Shown here one piece after another: positions 27,355 through 37,188 of a stretch of 64,000 nucleotides of DNA (positions are counted from its first letter, which is position 1; each line of letters starts with the position of its first letter). This DNA is from Desulfotignum sp. (GTDB lineage: Bacteria; Desulfobacterota; Desulfobacteria; Desulfobacterales; Desulfobacteraceae), in contig JAABSO010000002.1 in assembly GCA_011390335.1 (NCBI GenBank), positions 124,001-188,000 of the forward strand. The letters are read 5' to 3'. The notes beneath the pieces are model-generated. The model had not been told where the DNA came from and did no database searches. It saw only the letters and a program-made list of their open reading frames with translations. Both the position numbers and the translations under genes were made by a program.

Positions 27355-28499
27355 AGCATCTTTCCATTCTGGGGGCCACAGGATCCATCGGCACATCAGC
27401 GCTTGATATCGTCAGAATGCATCCGGACCGGTTTCAGGTCAAAACCCTGACAGCTGCCAACAACCTGCCGCTGCTCTGCCGCCAGATTGCAGAATTTACA
27501 CCGGACATGGTGGCGGTGCTGGATGCAGGCAAGGCCCGGGAACTGGCCGGCATGCTCACAGGACCCTGCCGGCCGGATATTGTTTTCGGCGATTCCGGAT
27601 ATGTCCAGGCTGCTGCCTGGGATTCCACGGATATTGTCCTGCTGGCCATGGTGGGATCTGCCGGCCTGATGCCGGCCCTGGCCGCTATTGATGCAAAAAA
27701 AGACATCGCCCTTGCCAACAAGGAAACCCTGGTGATGGCCGGAGATATTGTCATGGCCAGGGCCAGGGAGAAAAAAGTTTCCATTCTTCCGGTGGACAGC
27801 GAACATTCAGCCATTTTTCAAAGTATCATGGGCAACCAGGTGCGGGATGTGAAACAGATTTTTCTCACCGCTTCAGGCGGGCCCTTCCGAAATACCCCGA
27901 AAGAAGCCTTTGCAGAGATTACCAGAGAAGATGCACTGAAACATCCCAACTGGTCCATGGGGGACAAGATATCCATTGATTCCGCCACCCTCATGAACAA
28001 GGGCCTGGAACTCATCGAGGCGGTCCACCTGTTTGACATCTGCCATGAAAATATTCAGGTGCTGATCCATCCCCAGAGTATTGTGCATTCCATGGTGGGA
28101 TACAGGGACGGGTCTGTCATGGCCCAGATGGGGGTGCCGGACATGAAACAGGCCATTGCCTTTGCCCTTTCCCTTCCGGACCGCCTGGATCTGGACATGG
28201 GATTTCCCGATTTTGCACAAATACAGTCTTTGACCTTCCATGCGCCGGATACCCTCCGGTTTCCCTCCCTGGAACTGGCCCGGGAAGCCTGCAGACAGAA
28301 AGGCAGCATGCCCGCGGTGATGAATGCGGCCAATGAGGTGGCTGTTCAGGCTTTTTTAGACAGGCGGATGGGATTTGTGGATATTTTTCGCATTATTTCC
28401 GCTACCATGGCCTGCCATACCTGCATTGACAATCCAGATCTTTCAGGTATTATTGAAGCCGATCAATGGGCCCGGGCAAAAGCCGAATCCCTTATATAA
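27351..28499 (+). CDS. dxr: 1-deoxy-D-xylulose 5-phosphate reductoisomerase
   Basis: A 382-residue NADPH-dependent enzyme of the MEP isoprenoid pathway (DXP to MEP). It has GATGSIGTSALDIV (NADPH-binding, residues 6-19), LANKETLVMAG, VDSEHSAIFQ (metal and substrate) and TASGGPF, plus HPNWSMGDKISIDSATLMNKGLELIEA spread over the catalytic domain. Its ATG overlaps the cdsA stop. Together with uppS it supplies polyprenyl carriers. Confidence 0.98.
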   Translation: MKHLSILGATGSIGTSALDIVRMHPDRFQVKTLTAANNLPLLCRQIAEFTPDMVAVLDAGKARELAGMLTGPCRPDIVFGDSGYVQAAAWDSTDIVLLAMVGSAGLMPALAAIDAKKDIALANKETLVMAGDIVMARAREKKVSILPVDSEHSAIFQSIMGNQVRDVKQIFLTASGGPFRNTPKEAFAEITREDALKHPNWSMGDKISIDSATLMNKGLELIEAVHLFDICHENIQVLIHPQSIVHSMVGYRDGSVMAQMGVPDMKQAIAFALSLPDRLDLDMGFPDFAQIQSLTFHAPDTLRFPSLELAREACRQKGSMPAVMNAANEVAVQAFLDRRMGFVDIFRIISATMACHTCIDNPDLSGIIEADQWARAKAESLI

Positions 28500-28515
28500 A
28501 ACAAGAGAGGTAAAA

Positions 28516-29586
28516 GTGGGTCATTCTGCTGTTGCATTTGTTATTGTTATTGGTGTGCTGGTGTTCATCCATGAACTGGGCCATTTTCTGGCTGCCAGAT
28601 TTTTCAAGGTGGGCGTGGATGTTTTTTCCCTGGGGTTCGGTCCCAAAATATTTAAAAAAAAACACGGCCGCACCGAGTATTGTATTTCCGCCATTCCCCT
28701 GGGGGGATATGTGAAAATGGTTGGAGAAGAACCTGGCAAGCCCCTGGATCCGGAGGATGTGCCTGTTTCATTTTCCCACAAACCTTTGTCCCATAAAAGC
28801 CTGATTGTGGCTGCCGGACCTATGTTTAATTTTTTTCTGGCCATTTTTATCTTTTATGTGCTGTACCAGTTTTCCGGCATTTATCTGGCAAAGCCTGTCA
28901 TCGGCGAGGTGCTGGACAACACCCCGGCACAGCAGGCAGGGCTTATGCCCGGTGATGTCATCCAAACCATTGACGGAAAACAGATCCAGTCATTTGAAGA
29001 CATTACCCAGATAGTCACCACCTCACAGGGTCAGACCATGCAGATCCAGGTGAACCGGGAGGGCCGGCCTGTTCGCCTGTCTATTACCCCCAAAAAAAGC
29101 CAGGCAAAAAATGTGTTCCAGGAAACCGTGGACCGGTATGTCATCGGCATCAAAAGCACAGGTGATGTGTTCCACAAATCTTTGAACCCGTTTCAGGCCA
29201 TGGGCCGTTCCATCTCCGATACAGCCGGGCTGGTGAAATTGACCATTGTCTCTGTTGGTAAAATGATCTCCGGGAGCCTGTCCGCGAACAACCTGGGAGG
29301 CCCCATCATGATCGCACAGATGGCAGGAGAGCAGGCCAAAGCCGGAGCAGTGAATTTTGCCTGGTTCATTGCCCTGTTGTCCGTCAACTTAGGGATCATC
29401 AATCTGTTTCCCATACCGGTTCTGGATGGGGGACATCTGATGTTTTTCGGCATTGAGGCGGTTACTGGAAAAAGTGTGAGCGAAAAACTGCGGGAAAAAA
29501 TGATCCAGTTCGGGGCAGCCATTCTGGTGGCACTGATGGTCTTTGTTTTTTACAATGACATTTTACGGATTTTCAGTGGTGAATAA
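28516..29586 (+). CDS. rseP: RIP site-2 zinc metalloprotease RseP
   Basis: A 356-residue inner-membrane intramembrane protease that in E. coli cleaves RseA to release sigma-E. It has HELGH in the first helix (about residues 19-23), a PDZ domain (about 115-185, with PAQQAGLMPGDVI), and the second zinc-ligand motif NLFPIPVLDGGHL (about 295-307). E. coli RseP has two PDZ domains; one is evident here. The start is GTG 28516 with AGAGAGG 5 bases upstream; an upstream in-frame ATG lies deep inside dxr. Confidence 0.95.
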   Translation: MGHSAVAFVIVIGVLVFIHELGHFLAARFFKVGVDVFSLGFGPKIFKKKHGRTEYCISAIPLGGYVKMVGEEPGKPLDPEDVPVSFSHKPLSHKSLIVAAGPMFNFFLAIFIFYVLYQFSGIYLAKPVIGEVLDNTPAQQAGLMPGDVIQTIDGKQIQSFEDITQIVTTSQGQTMQIQVNREGRPVRLSITPKKSQAKNVFQETVDRYVIGIKSTGDVFHKSLNPFQAMGRSISDTAGLVKLTIVSVGKMISGSLSANNLGGPIMIAQMAGEQAKAGAVNFAWFIALLSVNLGIINLFPIPVLDGGHLMFFGIEAVTGKSVSEKLREKMIQFGAAILVALMVFVFYNDILRIFSGE

Positions 29587-29587
29587 G

Positions 29588-32500
29588 ATGATGTATACTA
29601 TTGAAACAGCATTAAAACAGGAGCTGCGGGATGCAGAAGCTTCTGCCCTCATCAAAAAAGCCGGCACCTATTTTTGTATTCCTGTTCAGTCGGCGCGCAG
29701 TATCCATTTGGTGACCATTGAGGCAGACCTTACCAAAGATGACCTGGAGCGGGTGCAAAAGGAAATTTTCACCAATCCGGTGACCCGGATATCATCTTTA
29801 GCGCCTCTGGATATCTCTTTTGACTGGTGCATCTGGATCGGGTTCAGGCCCGGGGTAAAAGACAATCCCGGCGACACTGCCATGGAGGCTGTCGCAGATC
29901 TGCTGGGCAGGCCGTTCAAACCGGATGAAGGTATTTATACCTCCCGGCGCTATTGCCTGAAAGGGGCGGATCTGACCCGTCAGGATGTGGAAAAAATAGC
30001 ACAGGAACTGCTGTCCAACCCCATTATCCAGCGGTATAAAATTTTTTCCCGTGATCAGTGGGATCCAAAAAAAGGGGCTGATGTCAAACCGGCCCGGGTG
30101 ATTTTGGACCACATTCCCTGTTTTGATTTTATTGACATTGCGTCAGACCAGACCCTGTCACAGATCAGTGACCAGCGGAATCTTGCCCTGAATGCCAGGG
30201 ATATTCCCATTATCAGAAACTATTTTCTGGATCCCGGTGTGCTGGCCCAGCGGCGGAAAATGGGGTTGTCCAAACCCACGGATGTGGAGCTGGAATACAT
30301 CTCCCAGGCAAGAAGCGATCATTGCAACCACAATACCTTCAATGGTATCTTCCGATACATGGATGTGCTGTCCGGGGAGAAGACCATTGAAAATTCTTTG
30401 TTCAAAACCTATATCCAGCAGCCCACCCTGGCTTTGAAGGAAAAAAAAGACTGGGTGGTGTCCGTACTCTGGGACAATGCCGGTGTGGGAGAGTTTGACG
30501 AACAAAACAATTATGTGGTCACCGGTGAAACCCATAACTCCCCATCCAACATGGAAGCTTATGGCGGGGCCATCACCGGCATTGTGGGCGTGTACAGAGA
30601 CCCCATGGGAACAGGTCTGGGATCCAGGCTGTTCATGGGCAGTTTCGGGTTTTGTGTGGGGGATATTACCTATGACGGCCCCCTGAAACCGCCCCTGCAC
30701 CCCAGGCGCCTGTTGGACGGGGTGGTCGAAGGGGTCAAGGACGGGGGCAACAAGAGCGGGGTTCCCACCACATTCGGCCAGACCCTGTTTGATGCGGGTT
30801 ACATGGGCAAAAGTCTGGTTTTTGTAACAGCCCTGGGCATCATGCCCAAACAGGTTGCGGGCAGACCCAGCCATGAAAAGAAAACCTCTCCCGGGGATCT
30901 GATCATCATGAGTGGCGGCCGTGTGGGCAAAGACGGTATCCACGGGGTGACCGCTTCCTCGGAAAGTTATTCAGAAAATACCCCGGCCGGCCATGTACAG
31001 ATCGGAGACCCCTATACCCAGAAAAAAATGCATGATTTTCTTCTTGTGTGCCGGGATGAAGGCCTTATCCAGTTCATTACCGATAACGGCGGGGGCGGGT
31101 TGTCTTCTTCCATCGGTGAAACCGCAATGATATCCAACGGGTGTCTGGTGCACCTGGACAGGGTACCCTTGAAATATGAAGGACTGGATATGTGGGAAAT
31201 CTGGGTGTCTGAATCCCAGGAGCGCATGACCATTGCCGTTACACCGGCAGATCTGGACCGTTTCATGGCACTCTCAAAGGAGCATGGGGTGGAAAGCACG
31301 GTGATCGGTGAATATACCGACTCCGGCAAACTGCACATAACATACAAAGAAAAAACCTGTGCCTATGTGGACATGGATCTTTTAGACAAGGGATTTCCCG
31401 CCTGGGAATTTGATGCTGTCTGGCTGCCGCCTGAAACCCGGGGGCTTTTTGAACCGGTGATCCGTGCCCCCAAAGATTTTAATGCCCTGATGACCGCCAT
31501 GCTGGCGCGGCCCAATATCTGTTCCAAGGAATGGATCATCCGCCAGTATGACCATGAAGTCCAGGGGGGGTCGGTCATCAAACCCCTGGTGGGGGTGAAC
31601 CGCAATATCCCGTCTGACGCGTCTGTTACCCGGCCGGTGCTCACCAGCAAAAAGGGCCTTGCTTTTTCTCAGACCCTTCTGCCCTGGTATTCCAAAATTG
31701 ATGCATACCATATGATGACCTGCACCATTGATGAAGCAGTACGTAGGCTCATTGCCGTGGGCGGCAGTTTTGCCCATATCGGGGGGGTGGATAATTTCTG
31801 CTGGCCCAACATTGCGTATGATGCCCGGACCAATCCTGACGGCACTTTTAAGGCGGCCCAGCTGGTAAGGGCCTGCCGGGCATTGAAAGATGCCTGTGTG
31901 GCCTATGAGATTCCATTGTTGTCCGGCAAAGACTCCATGTATGTGGACGGCCATCTGGAAGGAGCATTCGGAGAGCGCGTCAAGGTATCGGCTCTGGAAA
32001 CGGTGCAGTTTTCAGCCACATCCGTGATTGCGGATGTGGTGCGCTGCCAGACCCTGGATCCCAAGGCGGCCGGGGATTATATCTATGTGGCCGGCATCAC
32101 CAAAAATGAACTGGGGGCTTCGGAATACTATGACATGTTCGGCAAAACAGGACGAAATGTTCCACAGGTGATTTTTGCCGCAAACAAAATTTTGTACAAA
32201 GCTGTGGAAAAAGCCATCTGCCTGGAAATACCGGCATCCTGCCACGGGGTTGCCCGGGGGGGGATCGGGGTCCACCTGGCCCTTATGACCATGGCCGGAG
32301 GGCTTGGCATGGATATCGACCTGTCATGTGTGCCCTCTGATGCACAGGACCTGCCGGACGAGGTATTGCTGTTTTCTGAATCTGCCGGCAGGTTTTTACT
32401 GACCATGGCGCCTGACCAGGCACTGGTGTTTGAAAAGCTGTGCAGGGGCCTGGCCGTTCGCCGCGTGGGCACGGTGACAACACAAAATGACAGCCTGAAA

Positions 32501-32590
32501 ATAAAAGGCATCCAGGGAGATTCCATTGTGGACCTGTCCGGCAAAGCCCTGGCCGATGCCTTTAACAAACCCTTTGGAGACATGATATGA
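29588..32590 (+). CDS. purL: Phosphoribosylformylglycinamidine synthase, PurS-PurL-type large subunit
   Basis: A 1000-residue ATP-dependent enzyme of purine synthesis (FGAR to FGAM). The length fits a PurS-like N-terminal part (about 1-170) joined to the two AIR-synthase-like halves of PurL, without the glutaminase domain of the ~1300-residue E. coli enzyme. Visible motifs are SQARSDHCNHNTFNG, TGETHNSPSNMEAYGGA with adjacent phosphate-binding GTGLGSR, and DNGGGGLSSSIGE. The glutaminase is the next gene, overlapping by ATGA. ATG 29588 lies directly after the rseP stop; the next codon is also ATG. Confidence 0.95.
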   Translation: MMYTIETALKQELRDAEASALIKKAGTYFCIPVQSARSIHLVTIEADLTKDDLERVQKEIFTNPVTRISSLAPLDISFDWCIWIGFRPGVKDNPGDTAMEAVADLLGRPFKPDEGIYTSRRYCLKGADLTRQDVEKIAQELLSNPIIQRYKIFSRDQWDPKKGADVKPARVILDHIPCFDFIDIASDQTLSQISDQRNLALNARDIPIIRNYFLDPGVLAQRRKMGLSKPTDVELEYISQARSDHCNHNTFNGIFRYMDVLSGEKTIENSLFKTYIQQPTLALKEKKDWVVSVLWDNAGVGEFDEQNNYVVTGETHNSPSNMEAYGGAITGIVGVYRDPMGTGLGSRLFMGSFGFCVGDITYDGPLKPPLHPRRLLDGVVEGVKDGGNKSGVPTTFGQTLFDAGYMGKSLVFVTALGIMPKQVAGRPSHEKKTSPGDLIIMSGGRVGKDGIHGVTASSESYSENTPAGHVQIGDPYTQKKMHDFLLVCRDEGLIQFITDNGGGGLSSSIGETAMISNGCLVHLDRVPLKYEGLDMWEIWVSESQERMTIAVTPADLDRFMALSKEHGVESTVIGEYTDSGKLHITYKEKTCAYVDMDLLDKGFPAWEFDAVWLPPETRGLFEPVIRAPKDFNALMTAMLARPNICSKEWIIRQYDHEVQGGSVIKPLVGVNRNIPSDASVTRPVLTSKKGLAFSQTLLPWYSKIDAYHMMTCTIDEAVRRLIAVGGSFAHIGGVDNFCWPNIAYDARTNPDGTFKAAQLVRACRALKDACVAYEIPLLSGKDSMYVDGHLEGAFGERVKVSALETVQFSATSVIADVVRCQTLDPKAAGDYIYVAGITKNELGASEYYDMFGKTGRNVPQVIFAANKILYKAVEKAICLEIPASCHGVARGGIGVHLALMTMAGGLGMDIDLSCVPSDAQDLPDEVLLFSESAGRFLLTMAPDQALVFEKLCRGLAVRRVGTVTTQNDSLKIKGIQGDSIVDLSGKALADAFNKPFGDMI

Positions 32591-33411
32591 GACAGGTGAA
32601 GGCATTGATTCTAACCGGTTTCGGACTGAACTGTGACAATGAAACCGCCCTGGCCTTTGAACTGGCAGGGGCCCAATCCCACAGGGTTCATATCAATGCA
32701 GTGATTGCCGGAAAAGTCAGGCTATCAGATTTTCATATCCTGGCGTTCGGCGGCGGTTTTTCCTGGGGGGATGACCACGGGGCCGGGGTGATCCAGGCAG
32801 TGAAGCTTAAAAACCACATCGGCGAGGATCTGCTGTCCTTTGTGGCAGCGGGAAAACTGGTCATCGGTATCTGCAACGGATTCCAGGCCCTGGTGAACTT
32901 AGGGCTTCTGCCCGGACTGGACAAAGAGTATACCAGACGGTCGGTGGCCATCACCTATAATGACTGCGGCAGCTTCAGGGACCAGTGGGTGCACCTGACG
33001 GCTGCCCCCAAAAGTCCGTGCGTGTTTACAAAAGGCATACAAGCCGCAGAATTTCCCGTACGCCATGGGGAAGGAAAATTCATTGCAGACCCGGATGTGG
33101 TATCCGCCCTGTTCGCTAACCGTCAGGTGGTGTTCCAGTATGCAGATGAAAATGCACACCCGGCCGAAGGGGTGTTTCCTTTGAATCCCAACGGATCAGT
33201 GCAGGACATAGCCGGTATCTGTGATCCCACAGGAAAAGTGTTCGGGCTCATGCCCCATCCTGAAGCCTATAACCATGTGACCAACCATCCGGACTGGACC
33301 AGGCACAAACAAATGCAAAAGCGCCTGAACAAACCTTTTGATACCAAAGACACATCAGGCATCCAATTGTTTCGCAATGGTGTGGACTACATCCGGGAAA
33401 GGTTTTTTTAA
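32587..33411 (+). CDS. purQ: Phosphoribosylformylglycinamidine synthase glutaminase subunit
   Basis: A 274-residue class I glutamine amidotransferase that feeds ammonia to PurL. The nucleophile Cys is in IGICNGFQAL (about residue 98), and the His-Glu pair is in GLMPHPEAYN. At 274 residues it is longer than stand-alone PurQ of Gram-positives (about 227) and resembles the glutaminase domain of the large single-chain enzyme. It overlaps purL by four bases (ATGA), so subunits are made together. Confidence 0.95.
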   Translation: MRQVKALILTGFGLNCDNETALAFELAGAQSHRVHINAVIAGKVRLSDFHILAFGGGFSWGDDHGAGVIQAVKLKNHIGEDLLSFVAAGKLVIGICNGFQALVNLGLLPGLDKEYTRRSVAITYNDCGSFRDQWVHLTAAPKSPCVFTKGIQAAEFPVRHGEGKFIADPDVVSALFANRQVVFQYADENAHPAEGVFPLNPNGSVQDIAGICDPTGKVFGLMPHPEAYNHVTNHPDWTRHKQMQKRLNKPFDTKDTSGIQLFRNGVDYIRERFF

Positions 33412-33416
33412 TTACC

Positions 33417-34112
33417 ATGCTGGGAACCATAGTCAACTGCCTGGCCATTATCGCCGGCAGCCTGGTGGGTCTTTTGTTTAAAAACGGTATTCCGGAGCGC
33501 TACAACAAGACCGTGATGCAGGGTATCGGACTGGCCGTGCTCCTGGTGGGTTTTAAAACCGCCATGGTCACAGATGATCTGCTGGTGGTCATCATCTCTT
33601 TGGCAACAGGTGCCCTGGTGGGGGAATGGGTCGGCATTGAGGACTGGCTGGGCCGGCTGGGAAAATTTCTGGGACAGAAATTTTCCAAAGGGTCAGGCGG
33701 GTTTGCCCAGGGATTTGTCACTGCATCCCTGATGTATTGTGTGGGGTCCATGGCCATTGTCGGCGCCCTTGAGAGCGGGTTATCCGGTAATCATGCCACC
33801 TTGTTTGCCAAATCCTGCCTGGATGGTATTGTGAGTATTATTTTAAGCTCCTCTCTGGGAATAGGGGTTGTTTTCTCTGCCGTTCCGGTGCTGATCTACC
33901 AGGGATCTATAACCCTGCTGGCATCGGTGCTCAAACCTTTGCTGGTGCCGGCGGTTGTTGCCCAGATGTCGGGTGTGGGCGGTCTTTTGATCCTGGGCAT
34001 CGGCATGAACATGCTCCGGGAACAAAAGATCAAGGTGGGCAATCTGCTGCCGGCAATTTTTATCCCCTTGGTGTGGTTTGTTATGCAGGGATTGTTCACA
34101 CGCTTTTTTTAA
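33417..34112 (+). CDS. DUF554 family membrane protein
   Basis: A 231-residue inner-membrane protein with about six to seven hydrophobic segments. It has the DUF554 start GTIVNCLAIIAGSLVGLL, a middle FVTASLMYCVGSMAIVGALESG block and LLILGIGMNMLREQKIKVGNLLPA near the end. The family is widespread and proposed to be a transporter or channel, without a firmly known substrate. It lies 5 bp after purQ, so it may share its transcript. The ribosome site is weak. Confidence 0.93.
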   Translation: MLGTIVNCLAIIAGSLVGLLFKNGIPERYNKTVMQGIGLAVLLVGFKTAMVTDDLLVVIISLATGALVGEWVGIEDWLGRLGKFLGQKFSKGSGGFAQGFVTASLMYCVGSMAIVGALESGLSGNHATLFAKSCLDGIVSIILSSSLGIGVVFSAVPVLIYQGSITLLASVLKPLLVPAVVAQMSGVGGLLILGIGMNMLREQKIKVGNLLPAIFIPLVWFVMQGLFTRFF

Positions 34113-34153
34113 AATATCCTGTCCGGGCCGAAGCCCCATGACCTTATCCTGAT

Positions 34154-34199
34154 AGGGATACGCCTGGAAAATAACGCAGGGATACGTCAGGAAAAATAA
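34154..34199 (+). repeat. Tandem imperfect direct repeat before the EamA gene
   Basis: Two units, 34154-34174 and 34178-34199, both of the form AGGGATACGYCWGGAAAATAA with one extra A in the second, sit directly before ATG 34201. The AGGA of unit 2 doubles as ribosome site. Confidence 0.6.
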
Positions 34200-34200
34200 A

Positions 34201-35088
34201 ATGTCCATGAAAAACAGTCTGCTCTATGTGGTGACCATCATCATCTGGGGATCCACCTGGATCGGTATCAAATTTCAGCTGGGTGCGGTGGATCCCATGG
34301 TATCGGTGGTGTACCGGTTTGCCCTGTCTGCAGTGCTCCTGATGCTGTTCTGCAGAATACGCGGCCTTTCCCTGAAATTTTCCGTAAAAGAGCATACGTT
34401 CATGGCTTTGCTGGGACTGCTTTTGTTTTCGGTCAATTACTGGCTGGTATATGTGGCTGAGGTGTATCTGACCTCCGGACTTGTGGCGGTATTGTTTTCA
34501 TCCATTGTGTTTATGAATATTGCCAACGGTGCCTTTTTTCTGGGCACACCGGTGGAGAAGAAAATGATATTCGGTGCAGTTGCCGGCATCCTGGGGATCG
34601 GTTTGATCTTCATGCATGAAATAGAAACCTTTGATCTTACGGACAAAAGCCTTATGGGCATAGCCTTTGGCTTTACCAGTGTGCTGCTGGCATCTTTCGG
34701 CAATATCACTTCCGCCAGAAATTCCAGAAACAAAATTCCGGTGCTCCAGGCCAATGCATTCGGCATGGGATACGGAGCCCTGGCCCTGGCGGTTCTGGCT
34801 CTGGGACTTGGCAAGGATTTTACCTTTTCTTTTACCCTGCCCTATGTCACCTCCCTGGTATACCTGGCGGTTTTCGGTTCCATCATCGCATTCACAAGCT
34901 ATCTGACCCTCATCAGTTCTATAGGTGCTGACAAAGCCTCTTACAGCATCATGGTGGTACCGGTGGTGGCTTTGATCATCTCATCTGTTTTTGAAGGATA
35001 TGTCTGGAGCCTTTCCGCCATTGTCGGGCTTGTCCTGGTGATAGCGGGCAATTTTCTGGCCCTGCACAGGCGATCGGCTCCTTCCTGA
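34201..35088 (+). CDS. DMT-superfamily (EamA) transporter
   Basis: A 295-residue inner-membrane protein with ten predicted helices in two EamA halves. The first half begins ITIIIWGSTWIGIKFQLG-like (WGSTW hallmark) and the second has LASFGNITSARNSR and ends SVFEGYVWSLSAIVGLVLVIAGNFLAL. The family exports amino acids or other metabolites; the substrate cannot be told. The start has AGGA 9 bases upstream, within a tandem repeat. Confidence 0.93.
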   Translation: MSMKNSLLYVVTIIIWGSTWIGIKFQLGAVDPMVSVVYRFALSAVLLMLFCRIRGLSLKFSVKEHTFMALLGLLLFSVNYWLVYVAEVYLTSGLVAVLFSSIVFMNIANGAFFLGTPVEKKMIFGAVAGILGIGLIFMHEIETFDLTDKSLMGIAFGFTSVLLASFGNITSARNSRNKIPVLQANAFGMGYGALALAVLALGLGKDFTFSFTLPYVTSLVYLAVFGSIIAFTSYLTLISSIGADKASYSIMVVPVVALIISSVFEGYVWSLSAIVGLVLVIAGNFLALHRRSAPS

Positions 35089-35186
35089 TCACACCCGTTG
35101 TTGCTTGGCTTTTTTCATGGGATGGCCCTGCACCATCTGACAAACCCGTTGCAACAGCCAGGGGTTATGTGGTATCTATCTGTGTT

Positions 35187-35519
35187 ATGAAACAATATGT
35201 CATAGATGGGCTGCGGCCGGAAGACTACCTGCAACTCAAAGATTACCTGGACCGCCATACCGAAGCTGCCGGCATTGTCGGTATCTACTGGCTGGTCCTG
35301 GAAACGGCACTGCTGACACCTTTGCAGGCAGATCACCGGGACTGCGCGCCCCACGTATTTGCCCTGAAACTGGAACAAACCTCTCTGGCCTGTGAACTGC
35401 TGGTCAGAACAAAAAAAAATATACGGTGCGATTGTATGGCCTATGCCACAAAAAAGCAGCGCAGCTGGTTGATGGACCAGACCGATGCCATCCTGGAAAT
35501 GCTGGCCATCCGCATATGA
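35187..35519 (+). CDS. Hypothetical protein upstream of RNase J
   Basis: A 110-residue soluble protein of unknown family. Composition is protein-like (amphipathic YLQLKDYLDRHTEAAG, then the strands IYWLVLETALLTP and HVFALKLEQTSLACELL). It ends 19 bp before rnj, so the two may be co-transcribed. The start is unclear: ATG 35187 has no visible ribosome site, while GTG 35169 six codons upstream follows AGGGG. Confidence 0.7.
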   Translation: MKQYVIDGLRPEDYLQLKDYLDRHTEAAGIVGIYWLVLETALLTPLQADHRDCAPHVFALKLEQTSLACELLVRTKKNIRCDCMAYATKKQRSWLMDQTDAILEMLAIRI

Positions 35520-35538
35520 GTGTAGTTTTGGAAAAATC

Positions 35539-37188
35539 ATGCTGAAAGTAATACCGCTGGGAGGCTTGGGAGAGATCGGCCTGAACATGATGGTGGTGGA
35601 ATATGAAAATGTCATGTTCATCATAGATGCCGGCCTCATGTTCCCGGAAGACTATATGCTGGGAGTGGATATCGTTATCCCGGCCATGAACTATATCCGG
35701 GAAAATCGGCACAAGATCCACGGCATCATCCTCACCCATGCCCATGAAGACCATATCGGGGCCCTGCCCTATCTGTTGCGGGAAATTCGGATACCGGTGT
35801 ACGGCACCGCCTTTACTCTGGGGATAGTCAGGAACAAACTGGTGGAATTTGAACTCAACGCCCATGTGGATCTCAACCTGGTCAGTCCCGGGGAAACCCT
35901 GTTCATAGAGCCTTTTGCCATTGAATTTATCCGGGTGAGCCATTCCACCATTGACGGGGTGGGGCTTGCCATCCAGACGCCGGAGGGCCTGGTGATCCAC
36001 ACCGGGGATTTCCGCATCAGCCACAATACCGATCCCATGAAAAACACAGACCTGTCCTCTTTTGCCAGGTATGGAGAAAAGGGCGTGCTCGCCCTGTTCT
36101 CCGACTCCACCAATGTGGAGGTGGAAGGCTATACCATGTCTGAGCAGGAGGTGGCAAAAAATCTGGGTAAGGTTATTTTTGCCGCCCAGGGACGGGTGAT
36201 CGTTACCCTGTTTGCCTCCAATGTATTTAGGATCCAGCAGGTCATCGATATTGCCGTTAAAAACGGGCGAAAGGTGGTGTTCAACGGCAGGTCTATGGAG
36301 CAGAACATCGCTGTGGCAGACAAACTCGGACACATCTCCTGTCCGCCGGACACCATTGTCGATATCAAACAGATCCGCAACCTGCCCGATTCCAAGGTAC
36401 TGATCATTACCACCGGCAGCCAGGGAGAGCCCATGTCCGCCCTGGTCCGCATGGCATCCGGACTGCACAAGCACATCAGAATCAAAAAAGGTGACAGTGT
36501 TATCCTGTCTTCCAAGCACATTCCGGGCAATGAAAAAGCCATTGCCAATATCATCAACAAACTCTACCGCAGGGGTGCGGACGTGATATATTCCAAGGCG
36601 GCGGAAATCCATGCCTCAGGCCATGCCCACCAGGAAGAGCTCAAGCTCATGCTCACCCTGACCAAACCTAAGTATTTTATCCCTATTCACGGGGAATACA
36701 GGCATCTGGTGGTCCATGCCAGGCTGGCGGAAAAGATGGGACTGCCCCGGGAAAATGTGCTTGTTGCCGAGGACGGCAAGGTGATCGCCTTTGATGACAC
36801 CGGGGGCCGCATCGATGGCCAGGTGCAGACAGGGCGTGTTCTGGTGGACGGCAAGGGCATCGGAGATGTGGGCAGAAGCGTGCTCAAGGAGCGCCGGGAG
36901 CTTTCCGAAGGCGGCCTTGTGGTGGTGACCATGATTATTGACGAAGAAACCGGTGTGGTCCTGTACGGTCCGGAACTGATTTCCAAGGGATTTGTATTTG
37001 ATTCAGCCACCGGTCACCTGGTGGATGATGCCCAGTGTGTCATTCTTGAAATTGTGGAAGAGATTGAGGCGGGATGTGATTCCCGGGTGGAATTGATCAG
37101 AACCCGCCTCAAAAAAGCCTTGAAACAGTACTTTGCTTATACCATCAACCGCAGACCCCTTATTGTGCCCATAATTATTGAAGTATGA
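35539..37188 (+). CDS. rnj: Ribonuclease J
   Basis: A 549-residue metallo-beta-lactamase/beta-CASP nuclease with 5'-exo and endo activity in mRNA decay and rRNA maturation. It begins MLKVIPLGGLGEIGLNM, has the zinc site HAHEDHIGALP (about residues 67-77), GDFRISHN, the SDSTNVE stretch, and the beta-CASP motifs TTGSQGEP, SSKHIPGNE and HASGHAHQEE, then IPIHGEYRHL. The start is ATG 35539, the family norm; an in-frame ATG at 35485 would add 18 residues. The 3' end overlaps ftsK (GTATGAG). Confidence 0.97.
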   Translation: MLKVIPLGGLGEIGLNMMVVEYENVMFIIDAGLMFPEDYMLGVDIVIPAMNYIRENRHKIHGIILTHAHEDHIGALPYLLREIRIPVYGTAFTLGIVRNKLVEFELNAHVDLNLVSPGETLFIEPFAIEFIRVSHSTIDGVGLAIQTPEGLVIHTGDFRISHNTDPMKNTDLSSFARYGEKGVLALFSDSTNVEVEGYTMSEQEVAKNLGKVIFAAQGRVIVTLFASNVFRIQQVIDIAVKNGRKVVFNGRSMEQNIAVADKLGHISCPPDTIVDIKQIRNLPDSKVLIITTGSQGEPMSALVRMASGLHKHIRIKKGDSVILSSKHIPGNEKAIANIINKLYRRGADVIYSKAAEIHASGHAHQEELKLMLTLTKPKYFIPIHGEYRHLVVHARLAEKMGLPRENVLVAEDGKVIAFDDTGGRIDGQVQTGRVLVDGKGIGDVGRSVLKERRELSEGGLVVVTMIIDEETGVVLYGPELISKGFVFDSATGHLVDDAQCVILEIVEEIEAGCDSRVELIRTRLKKALKQYFAYTINRRPLIVPIIIEV

